Assembly (NCBI GenBank): GCA_963082975.1
Contig: OY720344.1
Location: forward strand, 60,974,546 to 61,038,545
Direction: 5' to 3'
Length of the DNA: 64,000 nt
Origin: Labia minor
Taxonomy: Eukaryota > Arthropoda > Insecta > Dermaptera > Spongiphoridae
Position 1 is the stretch's first letter. Each line of letters begins with the position of its first letter. This document shows, in pieces, positions 22,260 to 34,211 of the stretch. Both the position numbers and the translations under genes were made by a program. Below the pieces are notes generated by a model. It was not told where the DNA came from and ran no database searches. It worked only from the letters and a program-made list of their open reading frames with translations.

Positions 22260-23715
22260 GACTTTTTTTATTTATTTGACTTACTAACTAGGAAATTGAG
22301 ATATATAAAGAAAAATCTAGTCTGGGGAATGGTTAGGGAGAGGAGGAGGATGGGAATGGTATTTGTGATACAAATGTTTTTTTAAATTTATACATTTTTA
22401 TAAATATTTTTTCTATTTACAATAAACACAATAATTATTGGTATGGTGACACTCAATTTGTTAACTTTGTTAATTTGCTATATTTAACATTTTCATAGAT
22501 ACATTTTTGTTTAAAGATGGTTCATAGTTTATAGAGTTTTTATTTTTTTTACGGTTGATATGATAAATTATCATCCTGGATATAACCCGGTCTTCAACGT
22601 GTATTCATTTATTTAACTATTTTTTTTTTAATTTAATAATTTTTCAATTTTGATTAGTAATTTATAAATAATTATTTATTTTTATTTGAATTAATTGAAA
22701 TTTAAAATGCTAAAATAAATATTTTATTCGTTTAAATTATTATTAAATAATATTTTTATGAAAAAAATAACTAAATTTTTTGGAGAATTAGGTAGGGAAC
22801 CTATACAGTCAGTTAATTATTTATTATCACATTATTACTTATTATTATTTAATCTAGTTTTCATGATTATATTAAATATTAATCTTTTTGTTTTGGACGA
22901 TGTGGAGGGCTTAATAATAACTTAAAAAAAATTAAAAATATTAGTAATTAAATATATTAAATAAAGAATTAAAAAAAAAAAATAATTACTTAATTTTAAT
23001 ATTTATTTTCGATGGTTCTATTATAATTCTTTTATTGTGATGTATAGTATTTTTTTGAGGAAAATATTTTTAAAGGAAATTATGAGTAATTAATTACTTT
23101 CGAATGTTTGTGATTATGAATAAAAATATATTAAAATTTCATAAATTTATCCCGATTAATATTTTTTTTTATTATTTTATAAAATTTAATCCAATTTCAA
23201 ATATGTTTGTAAATTTACAATCATGCATAGAGATCATTAATTAATTGTGATATTATAAGTGAAAATTCATGAGAATGATTCTCTATTCTCTACCTAATCC
23301 CTACATAATTGGATAATTGAAAGCACGAAAGCCGATTCACGTATTATATAAAATCACCTGTCGAATACTAAATTTTCCCCACCAATCATCTAGTTGTTTA
23401 ATTAAAACAAGGAATACTTGATTCTATACTTTAATTCATGAAAATGTATAGGTATTTGAGATATTGATTCGATTGAAACACTTTTATTGAAATATTAAAA
23501 TACGTTGTATTTTATATAGTATTGTAATACCCAATATTGAAAAGTAAATAAATCCTTACTATTAGTCATTAATAGAATATAATAAAATTTTATTTACTAA
23601 TTTTTAAAAATTTATAATCTAATTGTAATTGATTAAATATTTTAAATAATGTGAATTTAAATTTTAAAATAGAGTAGAATAGAAATAAAATATACTTTAA
23701 TGAAATATATATAAA
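22260..23715. other. AT-rich DNA, no recognised gene
   Basis: Long A/T-rich stretch. A slightly G-rich spot lies at 22325-22360. Nothing coding was recognised. Confidence 0.7.
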
Positions 23716-23716
23716 T

Positions 23717-23971
23717 AAACTCCGGGAGCTTGGTTGGGAAGTTTTGATGCATCCACCATACAGTCCGGACCTCGCACCAAGCGATTACCATCTTTTTCTT
23801 GCATTGCAAAACTTTTTTAGTGATAAGAAATTGGCATCAAGGGAAGAGTGTGAAAATCAATTGCTGGAGTTTTTCGCTAATAAGGACCAAGACTTTTATG
23901 AGAGAGGCATAATGAAGCTACCATTAAAATGGCAACAAATTATAGAACAAAATGGTGCATATTTGACCTAA
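23717..23971 (+). pseudogene. mariner transposase C-terminal fragment
   Basis: About 85 codons of uninterrupted C-terminal transposase with the HPPYSPDLAPSDYHLF signature, FFSDKK...SREECENQLLEFF and the terminal WQQIIEQNGAYLT. The helix-turn-helix domain and the first two catalytic Asp residues are absent, so it cannot catalyse transposition. Confidence 0.88.
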
Positions 23972-24046
23972 ATCGGACAATGCAAAACATGTTAAATAAA
24001 GTCTTGAAGTTCACGTAAAAATAATGGATTTCTTTTTCCCCAACCT
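23717..24046 (+). mobile_element. mariner (irritans-type) 3' end, 5'-truncated
   Basis: The coding part (23717-23971) reads LRELGWEVLMHPPYSPDLAP, SDYHLFLALQNFF and ends NGAYLT, stop. It carries the last catalytic Asp of the D,D34D triad in YSPDLAPSDYHLF. Downstream the 3' TIR (about 24018-24046, inverted TAGGTTGGGGAAAAAGAAAT) resembles known arthropod mariners. The 75-aa fragment has no stop or frameshift, but the first two-thirds of the gene and the 5' TIR are missing. Confidence 0.88.
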
Positions 24047-24049
24047 ATT

Positions 24050-25189
24050 ATATAACTATATAAATAATAATAAATTAGACATATACTTTTTTTAGGAAAT
24101 TAAATAATAGTACTTTAAACATTTTACTATATGTATATATATATTCTATTAAAGGTATAAATTTCTTATTTTATTCGTTTATATTTCCATTATCCTATTA
24201 GTAGAATTAATATTAGTTGAGATAAATCATTTAGTTGAAATAAATCTATATATAAATATTAAAAACTAAAATATAACATCTCCCTCTCTCTCTCTCTTTC
24301 TCTTTCTAAATAGATATAATGATAATTACTTATTTCAGTTTATTTGCCTTTTAAAGCAGATAATTTAATTTAATATTTAATAATGTTTATAATTAATTGA
24401 AAATCTTTATTCAATTTCTATAGATCTCTCAGATGTTCCCTGTGGTTATTTTTTAAGAAAATTTCTCTTTAAATTATCACACTAATCTTTCTTTACCAAT
24501 TCACACATATCGTAACTTTGTTTATAATTCAATGCCGGAGAATGGATAAAGATAAAAGGATATATTTTGTGATCAAGACTAAAATGTTAGGTATTTGAAA
24601 ATGAATTGCTTTGTAGATTGAATATGTTTTATTAATAATCCCCCCTCCTTCGCACAAGCCCACCTACTCTATCTATCTCTTTTTAATTTCATCTCTACAT
24701 CATCCATCATCAATCTACACTGTCATAAACAAATTCAAGAACTAATATAATTTAATTAACCTCCAAAAAAATCAAGAACAACCGAATGAATGATAAATAA
24801 TTTAAGAAATGTTGTTGTTGTTGTAATTGATTAGAATTGACATAAGAATGCTCTCAGGAGTGTATACATGTCTTCTTTATTTTAATCTACTTGCGTTGAG
24901 TTGATCGTAGTGTCAGGTGAGAGTAGAGACACAGACTCTATCTCCTTCATTGGGAATTAAATCGCTTCAAGGTTGAGGGTGATGAAGAATGAGGAGGTGG
25001 GGGGATGAGTTTAAGACCCAGTAGACATCACTTTCCTCTCAGAGATTTTCTTCTTTTTCTTTTATAAATTGAACCCTTTCTCTAACGTTCACCATCCCTA
25101 TCTAAAATCTAATATGTGTATGTAAAGTGTAAGCTAATGGCTCCACGTGATCTAAATTATATGTTTTTTTTAATGTATTTCATAAACTA

Positions 25190-25223
<34 letters not shown>

Positions 25224-25310
25224 ATATATAATGTTTAATTTAATTAATTTTAATTTTAATTTTTTATGTTTATAATTTGTTCAATTTTTAATTAAATATA
25301 TATAAAAATT

Positions 25311-25354
<44 letters not shown>

Positions 25355-26085
25355 TATGTATATACTCGTATATATAATATAAATATATGATTAATTAATT
25401 TTTTGAATTTTTAATTTTACTTTAAAATATATATTATTTCATCTGGATTACCCCTTTTTGACGTATTGTTCGAATAAAAGTTTTGTAAAATGTATTACTA
25501 AAATAGCTGGTCGGTCGATTTATTCTCTCCTTTATTATATTTTGATATGGACACATTTTCGAAAGGGTAAATATCACACTTCCCTTTTATCATTAATATC
25601 ATCCTTAACTAAGATAATTTAATTTAGCACTTTTGGCATAACATATTTTTTTTGTTAAATAAAGAATTTTTCTTATAAGAAATATTTGAAATTCAATTTA
25701 TTTTGATTTCATTTTCATTGCATCTCCCATCAAATTAAATTTTATATCTATGCTACATTTAATTCCATTTTCCATTCGATGTTTTGAATAGATTTATTTT
25801 CTCCAATTCTATTATATTATATATAAATATATAAATTTTTAAATATTCAAATTATTATTAATTTAAATATTCCATAGGTTAAGAGGAAGTGAGTGAGAGA
25901 GGTTTAGCAGATATAAAAATAGGTTTGAGGGAGGAGGGGAAGAATAAAAGAGAATTTGAATTATGAAGCTTGTTGGATTATACTCCTTCTGGATATTCAA
26001 TATTAAACCCATCCAATGCTGATTCAGCATGATATAATAGGGAGGAATAGGAATGCTGTTAAAATGGAATACCGAAAAAGACTAG

Positions 26086-26132
<47 letters not shown>

Positions 26133-26610
26133 ATCTTGTATGTCATTTTTGAACAGGACAATTAAAAATTTAACAATTATTGAGATAGAGAGAGAAAGAT
26201 GGAATCTTATAATGTAAAAGTTCTTTATTTATTTTATGACCAACTTGGTTGGAGAGAATGAGAAAGAGAATATAAAAGCTCTCACATTTCGATCATTGAT
26301 AATTTATAATTGTCATGTGACATGAACATTTACATGTTCTCACCTATGCTTAGAAAAAACATAGTACATAATATATGTTCTTAATTAATCAAAAAAGTGT
26401 TAATATACTTCAAAGAATATTAAAATCAAACTATTTAAATGATTAAATGATAAATTTTAATTTAGGAATATTCTAGAAATATATATATATAAATAATGTT
26501 TTTTTTTATTAAAAGATAAAAAAAAAACTTTTGGAAGGTATTGTAAACAATTAATGTACATTTAAATAAAGAATATGAAATAAATAATATACATTATTTA
26601 AAATTGTAAA
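24050..26610. other. AT-rich DNA with several (TA)n tracts
   Basis: Microsatellites at 25190-25216, 25315-25352 and 26090-26130 are (TA)n, and a pyrimidine (TC)n run lies near 24282-24306. The patch 24880-25050 is somewhat GC-richer but has no recognised ORF. Confidence 0.65.
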
Positions 26611-26614
26611 TAAA

Positions 26615-26650
26615 ATAAGTTGGAGTGTCTCCACTCGATTATAAAATTGT
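26615..26650 (-). repeat. HINE-C 3' terminal hairpin fragment
   Basis: GGAGTGTCTCCACTCGATTAT is the inverted 3' stem-loop (GAGTG/CACTC) of HINE-C, as at 34806-34819. It is truncated right after the hairpin and adjoins the hAT target site at 26651. Confidence 0.6.
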
Positions 26651-26658
26651 CTCTAGTT

Positions 26659-29600
26659 CATAGGTTCTTAAACTTATGTACTCCACGGACCCCCACTTGA
26701 AAAAATTTTTTTTGACGGACCCCCATCACAACTTTAGGTACTTTACGTCATTTTATTAATTAATTTCTGGCTTACGATCTCATAAGAACAAGGATATATG
26801 ATGAATATTTCTAACAGTGATTGGTGAATAACGATTTTTTTGCATATTGTAGAACACATTTTATTAGAAATTATAATATTGAAGAAAGAAAATACAAACA
26901 TTGTCATAGCAACAAATCTCACAAATTATAATGGGTACTTACATTAAATTCATATAAATATTTTATAATTTTTTTCAGAAAATATTAAATAAGAAATATT
27001 TTAAAAAATAACTGCATCTATCTCATTAAATATAACTTACATATTTAATGAGATGTATGCAGTTGTTTTCTTGAAACAAGAATCTCAATATCTGGCTTAA
27101 TATTGGAAACTTTTAATCTAAGATCCGGCTCTACATTTAATTTGTTTCTATATTTAGACTTAATATAAAATAGTACCGAAAAAGCTTGTTCGCATAAATA
27201 TGTTGTGCAGAATGGAATCAAGTGTTGAAGTGCTTTATTTGCAAGCGCAGGATAATCTGACCTGAGAAGTAACCAAAAGTTGCTCAATTCAGTTTTGTTA
27301 AATTTTAGTTTATAAGTTGTATCACATGATAATTCCACGAGAATATCTTGTTCAGGTGCAGATAAATGTTTAGTATTTGTAATTTCCATATTAAATGGAT
27401 CTCTGATCCAGTTATTGCAAGGATCAGGAGTAGAAAAATACTTCCTGAAGTTGCTTTTCAAAGTAATTAAATGTTCAACAAATAATTGACGCGTTTGATT
27501 AAGCAATTTTTCACTGGAGCTTTCTATGAAATCATTGAGAGTTGGAAAAGACTCATATACACCGTTCTGGATGCGTTTCGACCACAAGTCGATTTTTTTA
27601 ATCATTGCTTCTATTTTATCTTCAACTTTAAATATATTTACAACAGTACCTTGCAGGCTCAAATTAAGTTCGTTCAATTTTGTAAAAATATCAGTCAAGT
27701 AAGCCACCTTAGCTAACCAGATAAAATCATTGAAACATTCGGTCAGTTCAAAATGCGCATCTATTAAAAACAATCGTATTTCATCTCGAAGCTCAAAAAG
27801 GCGAATGAGTACTTTCCCGCGGGACAACCAACGTACATCTGTATGTAATAATAAATGTGTATGTTGACTACCCATTTCCTCACACAAAATTTTAAAAACT
27901 CTGGAATTAAGTGGACGAGCCTTAATGAAATTGACAATTTTAACTACTTCGTCTAATGTTCTTTTCAAATCTGGTGACATATTTTTGGCTGCTAATGATT
28001 CTCTGTGAATGCAGCAATGATTCCAAACAACCTGAGGCGCAACATTTTTAATAAGAGCAATCAATCCAGTTCTTGTACCTGACATTGCACGAGCACCATC
28101 AGTGCAAATTCCAACACATTTTGGCCACTCTATTTCATTTTCGGTTATAAAATTATTCAAACTGTTAAATATGTCATTAGCTGTCGTTCGTGAAGGTAGT
28201 GAATCACAAAACAATACATCTTCTTGTATTTGATTTTCAAACTCATATCTAATGAAAGCTAACAAATTGGCATTATTAGTGACATCAGTACTTTCATCCA
28301 ATTGTAATGAGTAATAGTGACTTTTGCGCACTCTCGATATTAATTCTTCTTTTATATTACATGACATGTCTTCAATCCTATTCTTAACCGTATCATTTGA
28401 TAATGAAATCAAATTTATATCGTTTGCTGCTTTAGTTCCTAACATTATATTTGTAATTACTTTTGTAGCAGGAAGAATTAATTGCTCTGCTATATTATGC
28501 GGCTTTCCTGCTTTAGCAATAAGTAGAGCTACTTCATATGATGCCATTACTGCTTTCTTACTCATACCACCAGATCCCGTCTTTACCATCAATTTCTGAC
28601 TTGAATTAAGTTCTTCTTTTTTCATTTTAAAAAATTCGATAGACTTACTAACATGCTCGCTGTGCTTTGTTTGTAAATGACGTCTGAGATTAGCAGGTTT
28701 CATACTTTCATTGGATAAACTTTCCTGACATAGAACGCAGACTGGTCTTTCCACATCATTGTTGCAAATATAAGTAAATCCAAATGATAAATAATCATCC
28801 GAATATTTTCTAGTTTTGCGTTTCTTGGTAGAGTTTGCTGTTGATGCCTCATCATCTGATTCTTTCCGTTTCTGTGTTGAACCAGTTTGTAGCCAACGAT
28901 CCATTTTATGGAGTAATTTATTAACATTGAACTACAATAATATAAATATAATATAAATATAACGAATTATTATTTACTAGCTATGTTTTAATATGATTTT
29001 AAATGAATGTTTTAATATCATTTTAAATGAATGTTTTAAATCATTTTAATAAATGTTTTAAATCATTTTAAATAAATGATTTAATATCATTTTAAATGAA
29101 TATTAATTTATATAATAAATATATTTCGTAATTTGATTCTAAAATATTATTAATTTCGTAATTTGATTCTAAAATATTATTAATTTCGTAATTTGATTCT
29201 AAAATATTATTAAAATAAATATTTTTTATTCATAAAACTAACTTATACTTACTCTCAAAAACAGCCTTTCTGGGAAATTGCAAAATGTGTTTAGTGTTTT
29301 TATAAAATAATGATCATGCAAATTACACTAAAAATTAAAAAAAATTATTAGCTATAATAAACTATTATTAGCTATAATTTAATTATAATTAATTAAATTA
29401 ATAAAAATAATTTAAAGATACAACTCGTTGAGAAATGAACTTATAATTAACATTAATAAAAATAATTTAAAGATACAACTCGTTGAGAAATGAACTTATA
29501 ATTAACATTTGCTTTAAAACTGTTTAAAACCCCAGAGTGGACGCTGACAATTTGGGTTTTTCCGGGTAAGACTGTCCCCTCCCCTGGTTTTCCCCAATAA

Positions 29601-29974
29601 CAAAGTGAAAGAAAATTCCCTTATATGCCTCCCCTTCCGAGCCCCTAAGAGGGGTTATTTTAAAGGAACAATCGAAAAATGATTTTAAATGAATGAATGG
29701 ATGAAAATTCAAATTTTATATATAGTTTTTTATATATGTTTATTTATTCACAAAAAATTAATTGACATAATTATCAATTTAATAAAATAAAATAGTATTA
29801 TTAATAGTATTAAATTATAGCCGTAATTCTCTAGGAGGATATAGTTACACAATGAACTTTAAATATTTATATATGTATATATTTTTACGATGATTTTTTT
29901 CCGAGGACCGCGGACCCCCAGTAAAGGCTTCGCGGACCCCCAGGGGTCCGCGGACCACAGTTTAAGAACCACTG
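26659..29974 (-). mobile_element. Complete hAT (Buster-type) transposon, 3316 bp
   Basis: Bounded by a perfect 8-bp duplication CTCTAGTT (26651-26658 and 29975-29982) of form nnnTAnnn, the Buster signature. TIRs are CATAGGTTCTTAAACTTA at the transposase 3' side and CAGTGGTTCTTAAACTGT at the 5' side. Positions 3-4 differ, so the left TIR has decayed slightly from the canonical CAGTGG. Both subterminal regions carry GGACCCC motifs. It holds one uninterrupted transposase gene (27045-28904) and a ~1-kb 5' leader with small tandem repeats (29040-29220). The matching copy at 1-1345 is in the same orientation. Confidence 0.95.
27045..28904 (-). CDS. hAT transposase, BED-finger (ZBED5/Buster-like), 619 aa
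   Basis: Uninterrupted frame from ATG (28902-28904) to the stop at 27045. Order of parts: basic segment KKRKTRK (27-33); BED zinc finger with C56, C59, H76, H81; an RNase H-like catalytic core with D203 in LQLDESTDV and D269 in GICTDGARAM; a CxxH-type motif WNHCCIH (294-300); the family motif TDVRWLSRGKVL (355-366); and the C-terminal dimerisation region with FCTTYLCEQAFSVL, where E572 is the expected third catalytic residue. All three catalytic acids and the zinc ligands are present. Length suits ZBED5-like Buster proteins. In the family it excises and reinserts TIR-bounded DNA in the nucleus. It may be active, subject to the altered left TIR. Confidence 0.93.
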   Translation of the reverse strand: MDRWLQTGSTQKRKESDDEASTANSTKKRKTRKYSDDYLSFGFTYICNNDVERPVCVLCQESLSNESMKPANLRRHLQTKHSEHVSKSIEFFKMKKEELNSSQKLMVKTGSGGMSKKAVMASYEVALLIAKAGKPHNIAEQLILPATKVITNIMLGTKAANDINLISLSNDTVKNRIEDMSCNIKEELISRVRKSHYYSLQLDESTDVTNNANLLAFIRYEFENQIQEDVLFCDSLPSRTTANDIFNSLNNFITENEIEWPKCVGICTDGARAMSGTRTGLIALIKNVAPQVVWNHCCIHRESLAAKNMSPDLKRTLDEVVKIVNFIKARPLNSRVFKILCEEMGSQHTHLLLHTDVRWLSRGKVLIRLFELRDEIRLFLIDAHFELTECFNDFIWLAKVAYLTDIFTKLNELNLSLQGTVVNIFKVEDKIEAMIKKIDLWSKRIQNGVYESFPTLNDFIESSSEKLLNQTRQLFVEHLITLKSNFRKYFSTPDPCNNWIRDPFNMEITNTKHLSAPEQDILVELSCDTTYKLKFNKTELSNFWLLLRSDYPALANKALQHLIPFCTTYLCEQAFSVLFYIKSKYRNKLNVEPDLRLKVSNIKPDIEILVSRKQLHTSH

Positions 29975-29986
29975 CTCTAGTTGTTT

Positions 29987-30208
29987 TTAAACCTTCAGCC
30001 TCACCAACTTCTCCCTCCCCCTCGGGTGCTGAATGATCTCAGTTTGCCTATAGCTCGGTCTGTCCTCAGTATTAGTCATTTCACTATGGTGGATCTCACG
30101 GCCTACTTCGGGTCGGATTATTTCCAAGTCCTCAGGTGACAAATATCCCTTACTGATATTTACTCTCCTCCTGTCAACCAAGTTTTGTTCACATGGCCGT
30201 GGTTCAGG
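29987..30208 (-). pseudogene. Retrotransposon ORF fragment (VDRRRVNISKGYLS motif)
   Basis: The minus strand reads EPRPCEQNLVDRRRVNISKG, YLSPEDLEIIRPEVGREIH and ends KLVRLKV, stop. The pattern (E)Q.L.D.RR.I...G.LS..E...I...V..E recurs in gag-like regions preceding reverse transcriptase in arthropod retroelements, as I recall it. It is a short fragment just outside the hAT insertion. Without a database search the family is uncertain. Confidence 0.4.
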
Positions 30209-30225
30209 ATGGAGTTTGGTATAGT

Positions 30226-30287
30226 GCGCATATTATTATTATATTTATTGTTATTATTATTATTATTATATATATTATTATTATTAT
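30226..30287. repeat. (TTA)n microsatellite
   Basis: Imperfect TTA/ATT trinucleotide tract, followed by CCTGGGACCTAGG, a short palindromic motif. Confidence 0.85.
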
Positions 30288-30484
30288 CCTGGGACCTAGG
30301 ACCATTAGGTATTCATACCAAAAATTACAGGTTTATTTTTAAAATAAGAATTTACAAAAATTTACAAAAATAAAAAAGATTTTACTCAATACCCCTAACA
30401 GGGATGGGGATATAAACGTAGAATAACATAAAATAGACTATACTTATAAAAATTACAAAACAAATTACTAGTCTTTGAAATAAA

Positions 30485-30906
30485 TACGAAGGTAAGTCAA
30501 TAAGTCCGTAACTTTTTGAATTTCCTGTCTCTTAAATGAAATGGCCATACTGCTTCTGTCGAAATTTGAACCAACTGGGTCTTTTAATTTTTGTTTAACA
30601 TCCATTAATAGAAAGCTACCACGTACTTCAAGAAGAAAACGGAAAAAAGTGAATTTCCATGAAAATTTATGAATTGGGATATGAATTGCTCCCTCATAGG
30701 CCTTATTCTCCGGATTTAGCCCCGAGTGCCTATTTCTTGTTTGCAAACCTGAAGAAATGACTCGGCGGAAAGAAATTTGACTCCAATGATGAAATCATCT
30801 CACAAACAAATCTATTTTGACAAATTTTATTTTTTGGGAAGGATAAAAAAATTGGAGAAACGTTGGACGAAGTGTATAGAGCTCAAAGGAGAAAAATAAA
30901 ATAATT
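30485..30906 (+). mobile_element. mariner deletion derivative, 3' end lost
   Basis: Starts with a typical mariner TIR (ATACGAAGGTAAGTCAATAA, then GTCCGT) and jumps to the C-terminal transposase part near 30655: YELGYELLPHRPYSPDLAPS, AYFLFANLKK, stop, LGGKKFDSNDEIISQ, with further stops. The middle of the gene is deleted. The 3' TIR is absent because HINE-A copy 2 starts at 30907, so that element removed or replaced it. Confidence 0.72.
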
Positions 30907-31503
30907 ACCGACCGACGATAGTAAGGGAGGTATTGTTTTCACACCAAATTTCACATGTGGAGATTTTTACATATCTCCACAAATCATGCATTTTCTTAAC
31001 AGAAAAAAGTATTTTTAGCATGATGTCTGTCCGTCCGTCCGTATAGATGTCTGAACGGCTCAACAGATTTTGATGAAATTTGGTATATTCACTTAATGCA
31101 TCAGTGGGATGAATTGATCAACTTTTGGTACCAATCCGGAAACCGGAAGTGGTAGTATTAGCGATCGACGATAGGAAGGGAAGGGTTATTTTCACACCAA
31201 ATTTCACACGAGGAGATTTTTTACATATCACCACGAATCATGCACTTTGTATTGGTTTTATCCTCGAGAAAAATCATCTTTATTAGTTTGTTCTTAATTT
31301 AAAATTATATGACGTCATCCAGCCATTCATGACGTCACAGCCTGGTCTTACATATATATTATAAATAAAATAAAATTAAAAATATTTATGTTAATTAGTT
31401 AATTAATAGATACATTAAAATTATTTGAAATTGTTTCTGTAGCTGGAAATTAATTTACTTCAAACCGTTGGTCGGTTCGGACCTGGCCACAGGTCAACTT
31501 ATT
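30907..31503 (+). mobile_element. HINE-A copy 2
   Basis: The 5' end ACCGACCGACGATAG is at 30907, and the internal copy of the 5' module (GATCGACGATAGGAAGG) is near 31163. The centre carries GTCCGTCCGTCC and the 'TTGATGAAATTTGG' core. The palindromic TGACGTCA pair flanks CAGCCATTCA near 31315. The 3' end carries a mutated inverted subterminal repeat (GTTGGTCGGTT), the stem-loop GACCTGGCCACAGGTC and AACTTA. No ORF. Confidence 0.85.
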
Positions 31504-31504
31504 T

Positions 31505-33500
31505 TTTATCTAAAAACGTGTTTCATTCAAAAAGTCAGACAGACAGACTTATTGACCTGCCCTCGTATGATGAAATTTCGCTGTGTTGTGTCATCAAGAT
31601 AGCGAATAAAACTAATCCTTCTTACATAAAGGATCCACTATAACTACGCTACATCTGATCTACCGTCCTTCAATGCCTTTTCCATACCAAAAGGGTTAGT
31701 TTTGAAAACACTAACCACGGGGTATACCTCGTTTTACCTTATATTAAATTTGTTAATTGATTAGTTTTAATTAAATTATTATATATATATTTGCTTGTGA
31801 TTCTTAACAAATAAATATTTTTTTATTTCTTTAAATCTATGATCATAAATTTCATATTTATAATTTAAAATGAAAGGTGTTTTTTACTGATAACGATTTG
31901 ATTAAGTCAATAAGACATTAATAACTGACATTTTCAAATGATTAATGAATAGATTCAAATCCAGGTAGATTTTGATACAATTCACCAACAACATTTAGGA
32001 AAAACAAAAACAAAAAAAATTATACAAATCCTATTTATTGTTTACACTTTTTTTTTTTTAATTCTGGAAACAATAAATGTTTGTGGGTCATTATCGCATA
32101 ATTCCAACTAGAGAGGGAATAAATAAACCACCACGTTTTACTTCCCCTCACCTCTTCATCTAATACCCTATTCACACTCATACATAGAGAGTAGGCAAAA
32201 GCAACCAGGACTGGATTTAAATACAAATGACTTCCCGTTAAGTAGCATCACTGACAACATGTATACTACAACTTAAACAATTTAGGCACAATGACTACGT
32301 ATATATTATATTGTCCGGTTTAGTATGATAATAATTAAAAAAAAATAAAGAAAAAAAAAACTATGTATATTCAAAGGCCATTATCACATAAATAATTTAA
32401 TTATCATAGAAAAATAATTATTCAAATAAATAGACTGGTAATTATTCATATTCTAGTATTGAAATTTAATTCAATTTTTATATAATAGTTGAATTAAATT
32501 TAATATAAGATACACATATTTATAATTTATATTACTATTAAAAATAATTAATTTCAAAATATTTTTTCTCTTTTATTATAAAAAGAAATCTTGCAAAGCT
32601 GATGTTAATTTTGGATAGAATCTTATCTTATTATACTAGCAAAAATTATTAATATATAAGTTACATCCTCCACCTGGATGGCTCAGTTTCAAATAGGATT
32701 GAAAGGAGGAATGTATTGATGTTAAATGTTTGTTATCAAATTTATTTTATCTAAGGGTTGGAGTACAGGAAACAAGGTTAAAAGGACAGCACAAAATTAT
32801 TAATTATAATTTTCTTTATTTGCATTAATTATACCATTAATATAAATTATATTATAATTATTTGCAATAAAGTATTTGTAGAAGCAAATATGAGAATGGG
32901 GTATTGGGGAGTTGTTCGTTTTGACGTCGTGACTACACTAATATGTCGACCCGATTTGGGAGGTTGATAGACTTAACCACAATGGTCTATCAGGAGGAGT
33001 GTGAACTCTAGTAGATAGCTGTTACTAGTGTATCGCGATTAACGACACCTGCTCACCTCCAGACGAGGAATTTCACCTCGGAGCTACCTGACAATATTAA
33101 TAATTTTTATTCATTGTGTTGAACATGTATGAATAAATGGTGAGAAAATAGTTTCAAATGAACAGCGCACAGCTTTTAATAAACTCTTATAAAATGTTTT
33201 ATACCTGAATTAAAACAAAGAAATTGATTGATAGTTTGTATGTATAAATAGGGACAAAAGTGAGATTATAAGATTAGAATAATAGAGAACGCCTCAACGA
33301 ATTTATTAATATTACCAGCCAAACCTGATAATAAGGAATAATTTTCTTTAATGACCAAGCGGCGGTATTATTCATTTTTATATATTTAAAATTTTAATTT
33401 CTTTTTTGAAATTCTTCCGAAGATAAGTCTCCTGGAATGATATTTGATAAATATGTATATTGTTTAGAATGCTATGTTCTATTTTATATAATGTTGTATA
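31505..33500. other. Mostly AT-rich DNA, one GC-richer patch
   Basis: 31510-31740 is less AT-rich with no recognised ORF. 32925-33095 is another unusual patch (GTTTTGACGTCGTGAC, ATGTCGACCCGATTTGGG, CCTCCAGACGAGGAATTTC) with many CpG. It may be part of an LTR or another element but has no coding frame. The remainder is A/T-rich. Confidence 0.5.
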
Positions 33501-33504
33501 TTAT

Positions 33505-33728
33505 TATAAAATAAATTTAAGTAAAAAGAAATCTTTTTAAAAAACACACTTTACTTAAAATTGCACTAAAAAGTAAAAAATAAAATCACTATAAACTGTG
33601 TGATTTTACGGTGTTATTATAATTTGAGCGCACACACTTTACAGTGATTTTATTTTTTACTTTTTAGTGCAATTTTAAGTAAAGTGTGTTTTTTAAAAAG
33701 ATTTCTTTTTACTTAAATTTATTTTATA
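33505..33728. repeat. Perfect 86-bp inverted repeat (fold-back)
   Basis: 33505-33590 and 33643-33728 are exact reverse complements, starting TATAAAATAAATTTAAG. They are separated by a 52-bp loop whose ends pair imperfectly (CTGTGTG with CACACAC). The palindrome has no mismatch, so it is young or kept identical by conversion. It could be a MITE, but no clear target duplication could be set in the A/T flanks. Confidence 0.9.
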
Positions 33729-33729
33729 C

Positions 33730-34210
33730 TTTTTAGTAGAACTTCTATTGCCATCTATGATTGAAATAGTGAACTATTCCATATTCCGCATATGAAAGTT
33801 TAGTTAATTAATTACCACTAATAGATAAATAATTCAGTGGATTTTTCAATTGATTTGTTTATTATTAGCAGGAGCAAGCGCGTATGCAAAATTTCAAGTT
33901 GATTGAATGACGGGAAGTTGTTGAAATATCGATTATAAAATGCCGCGGACAAACCGCGTACAAACAAACGGACAACCGTACAGTGTGAGTTAAGTAAAGT
34001 GTATTAAAAAGATAAACATATCATGACCAATATATATATGAATTGAAGAAAGAATGTATATAATATCATTTAGCATTTTTGACATTTAAAATATGAATTG
34101 AACATATGTTTCTATAGACCCAATAATATATTTATGCTTATGCATCCCTGTAACTCATACATATCAATAAATTAAAATCAATTATTTTTCTATTGCATGC
34201 CTTTATTAAT
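33730..34210. other. AT-rich DNA, nothing recognised
   Basis: Contains a short GC-richer spot near 33935-33985 (GCCGCGGACAAACCGCG, a small palindrome). Confidence 0.6.
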
Positions 34211-34211
34211 T

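Noticed and set aside
28324-28599. Plus-strand ORF of 91 codons inside the hAT transposase (and a similar one at 27486-27716)
   Set aside because: It is antisense to the intact transposase, whose motifs explain the open frame.
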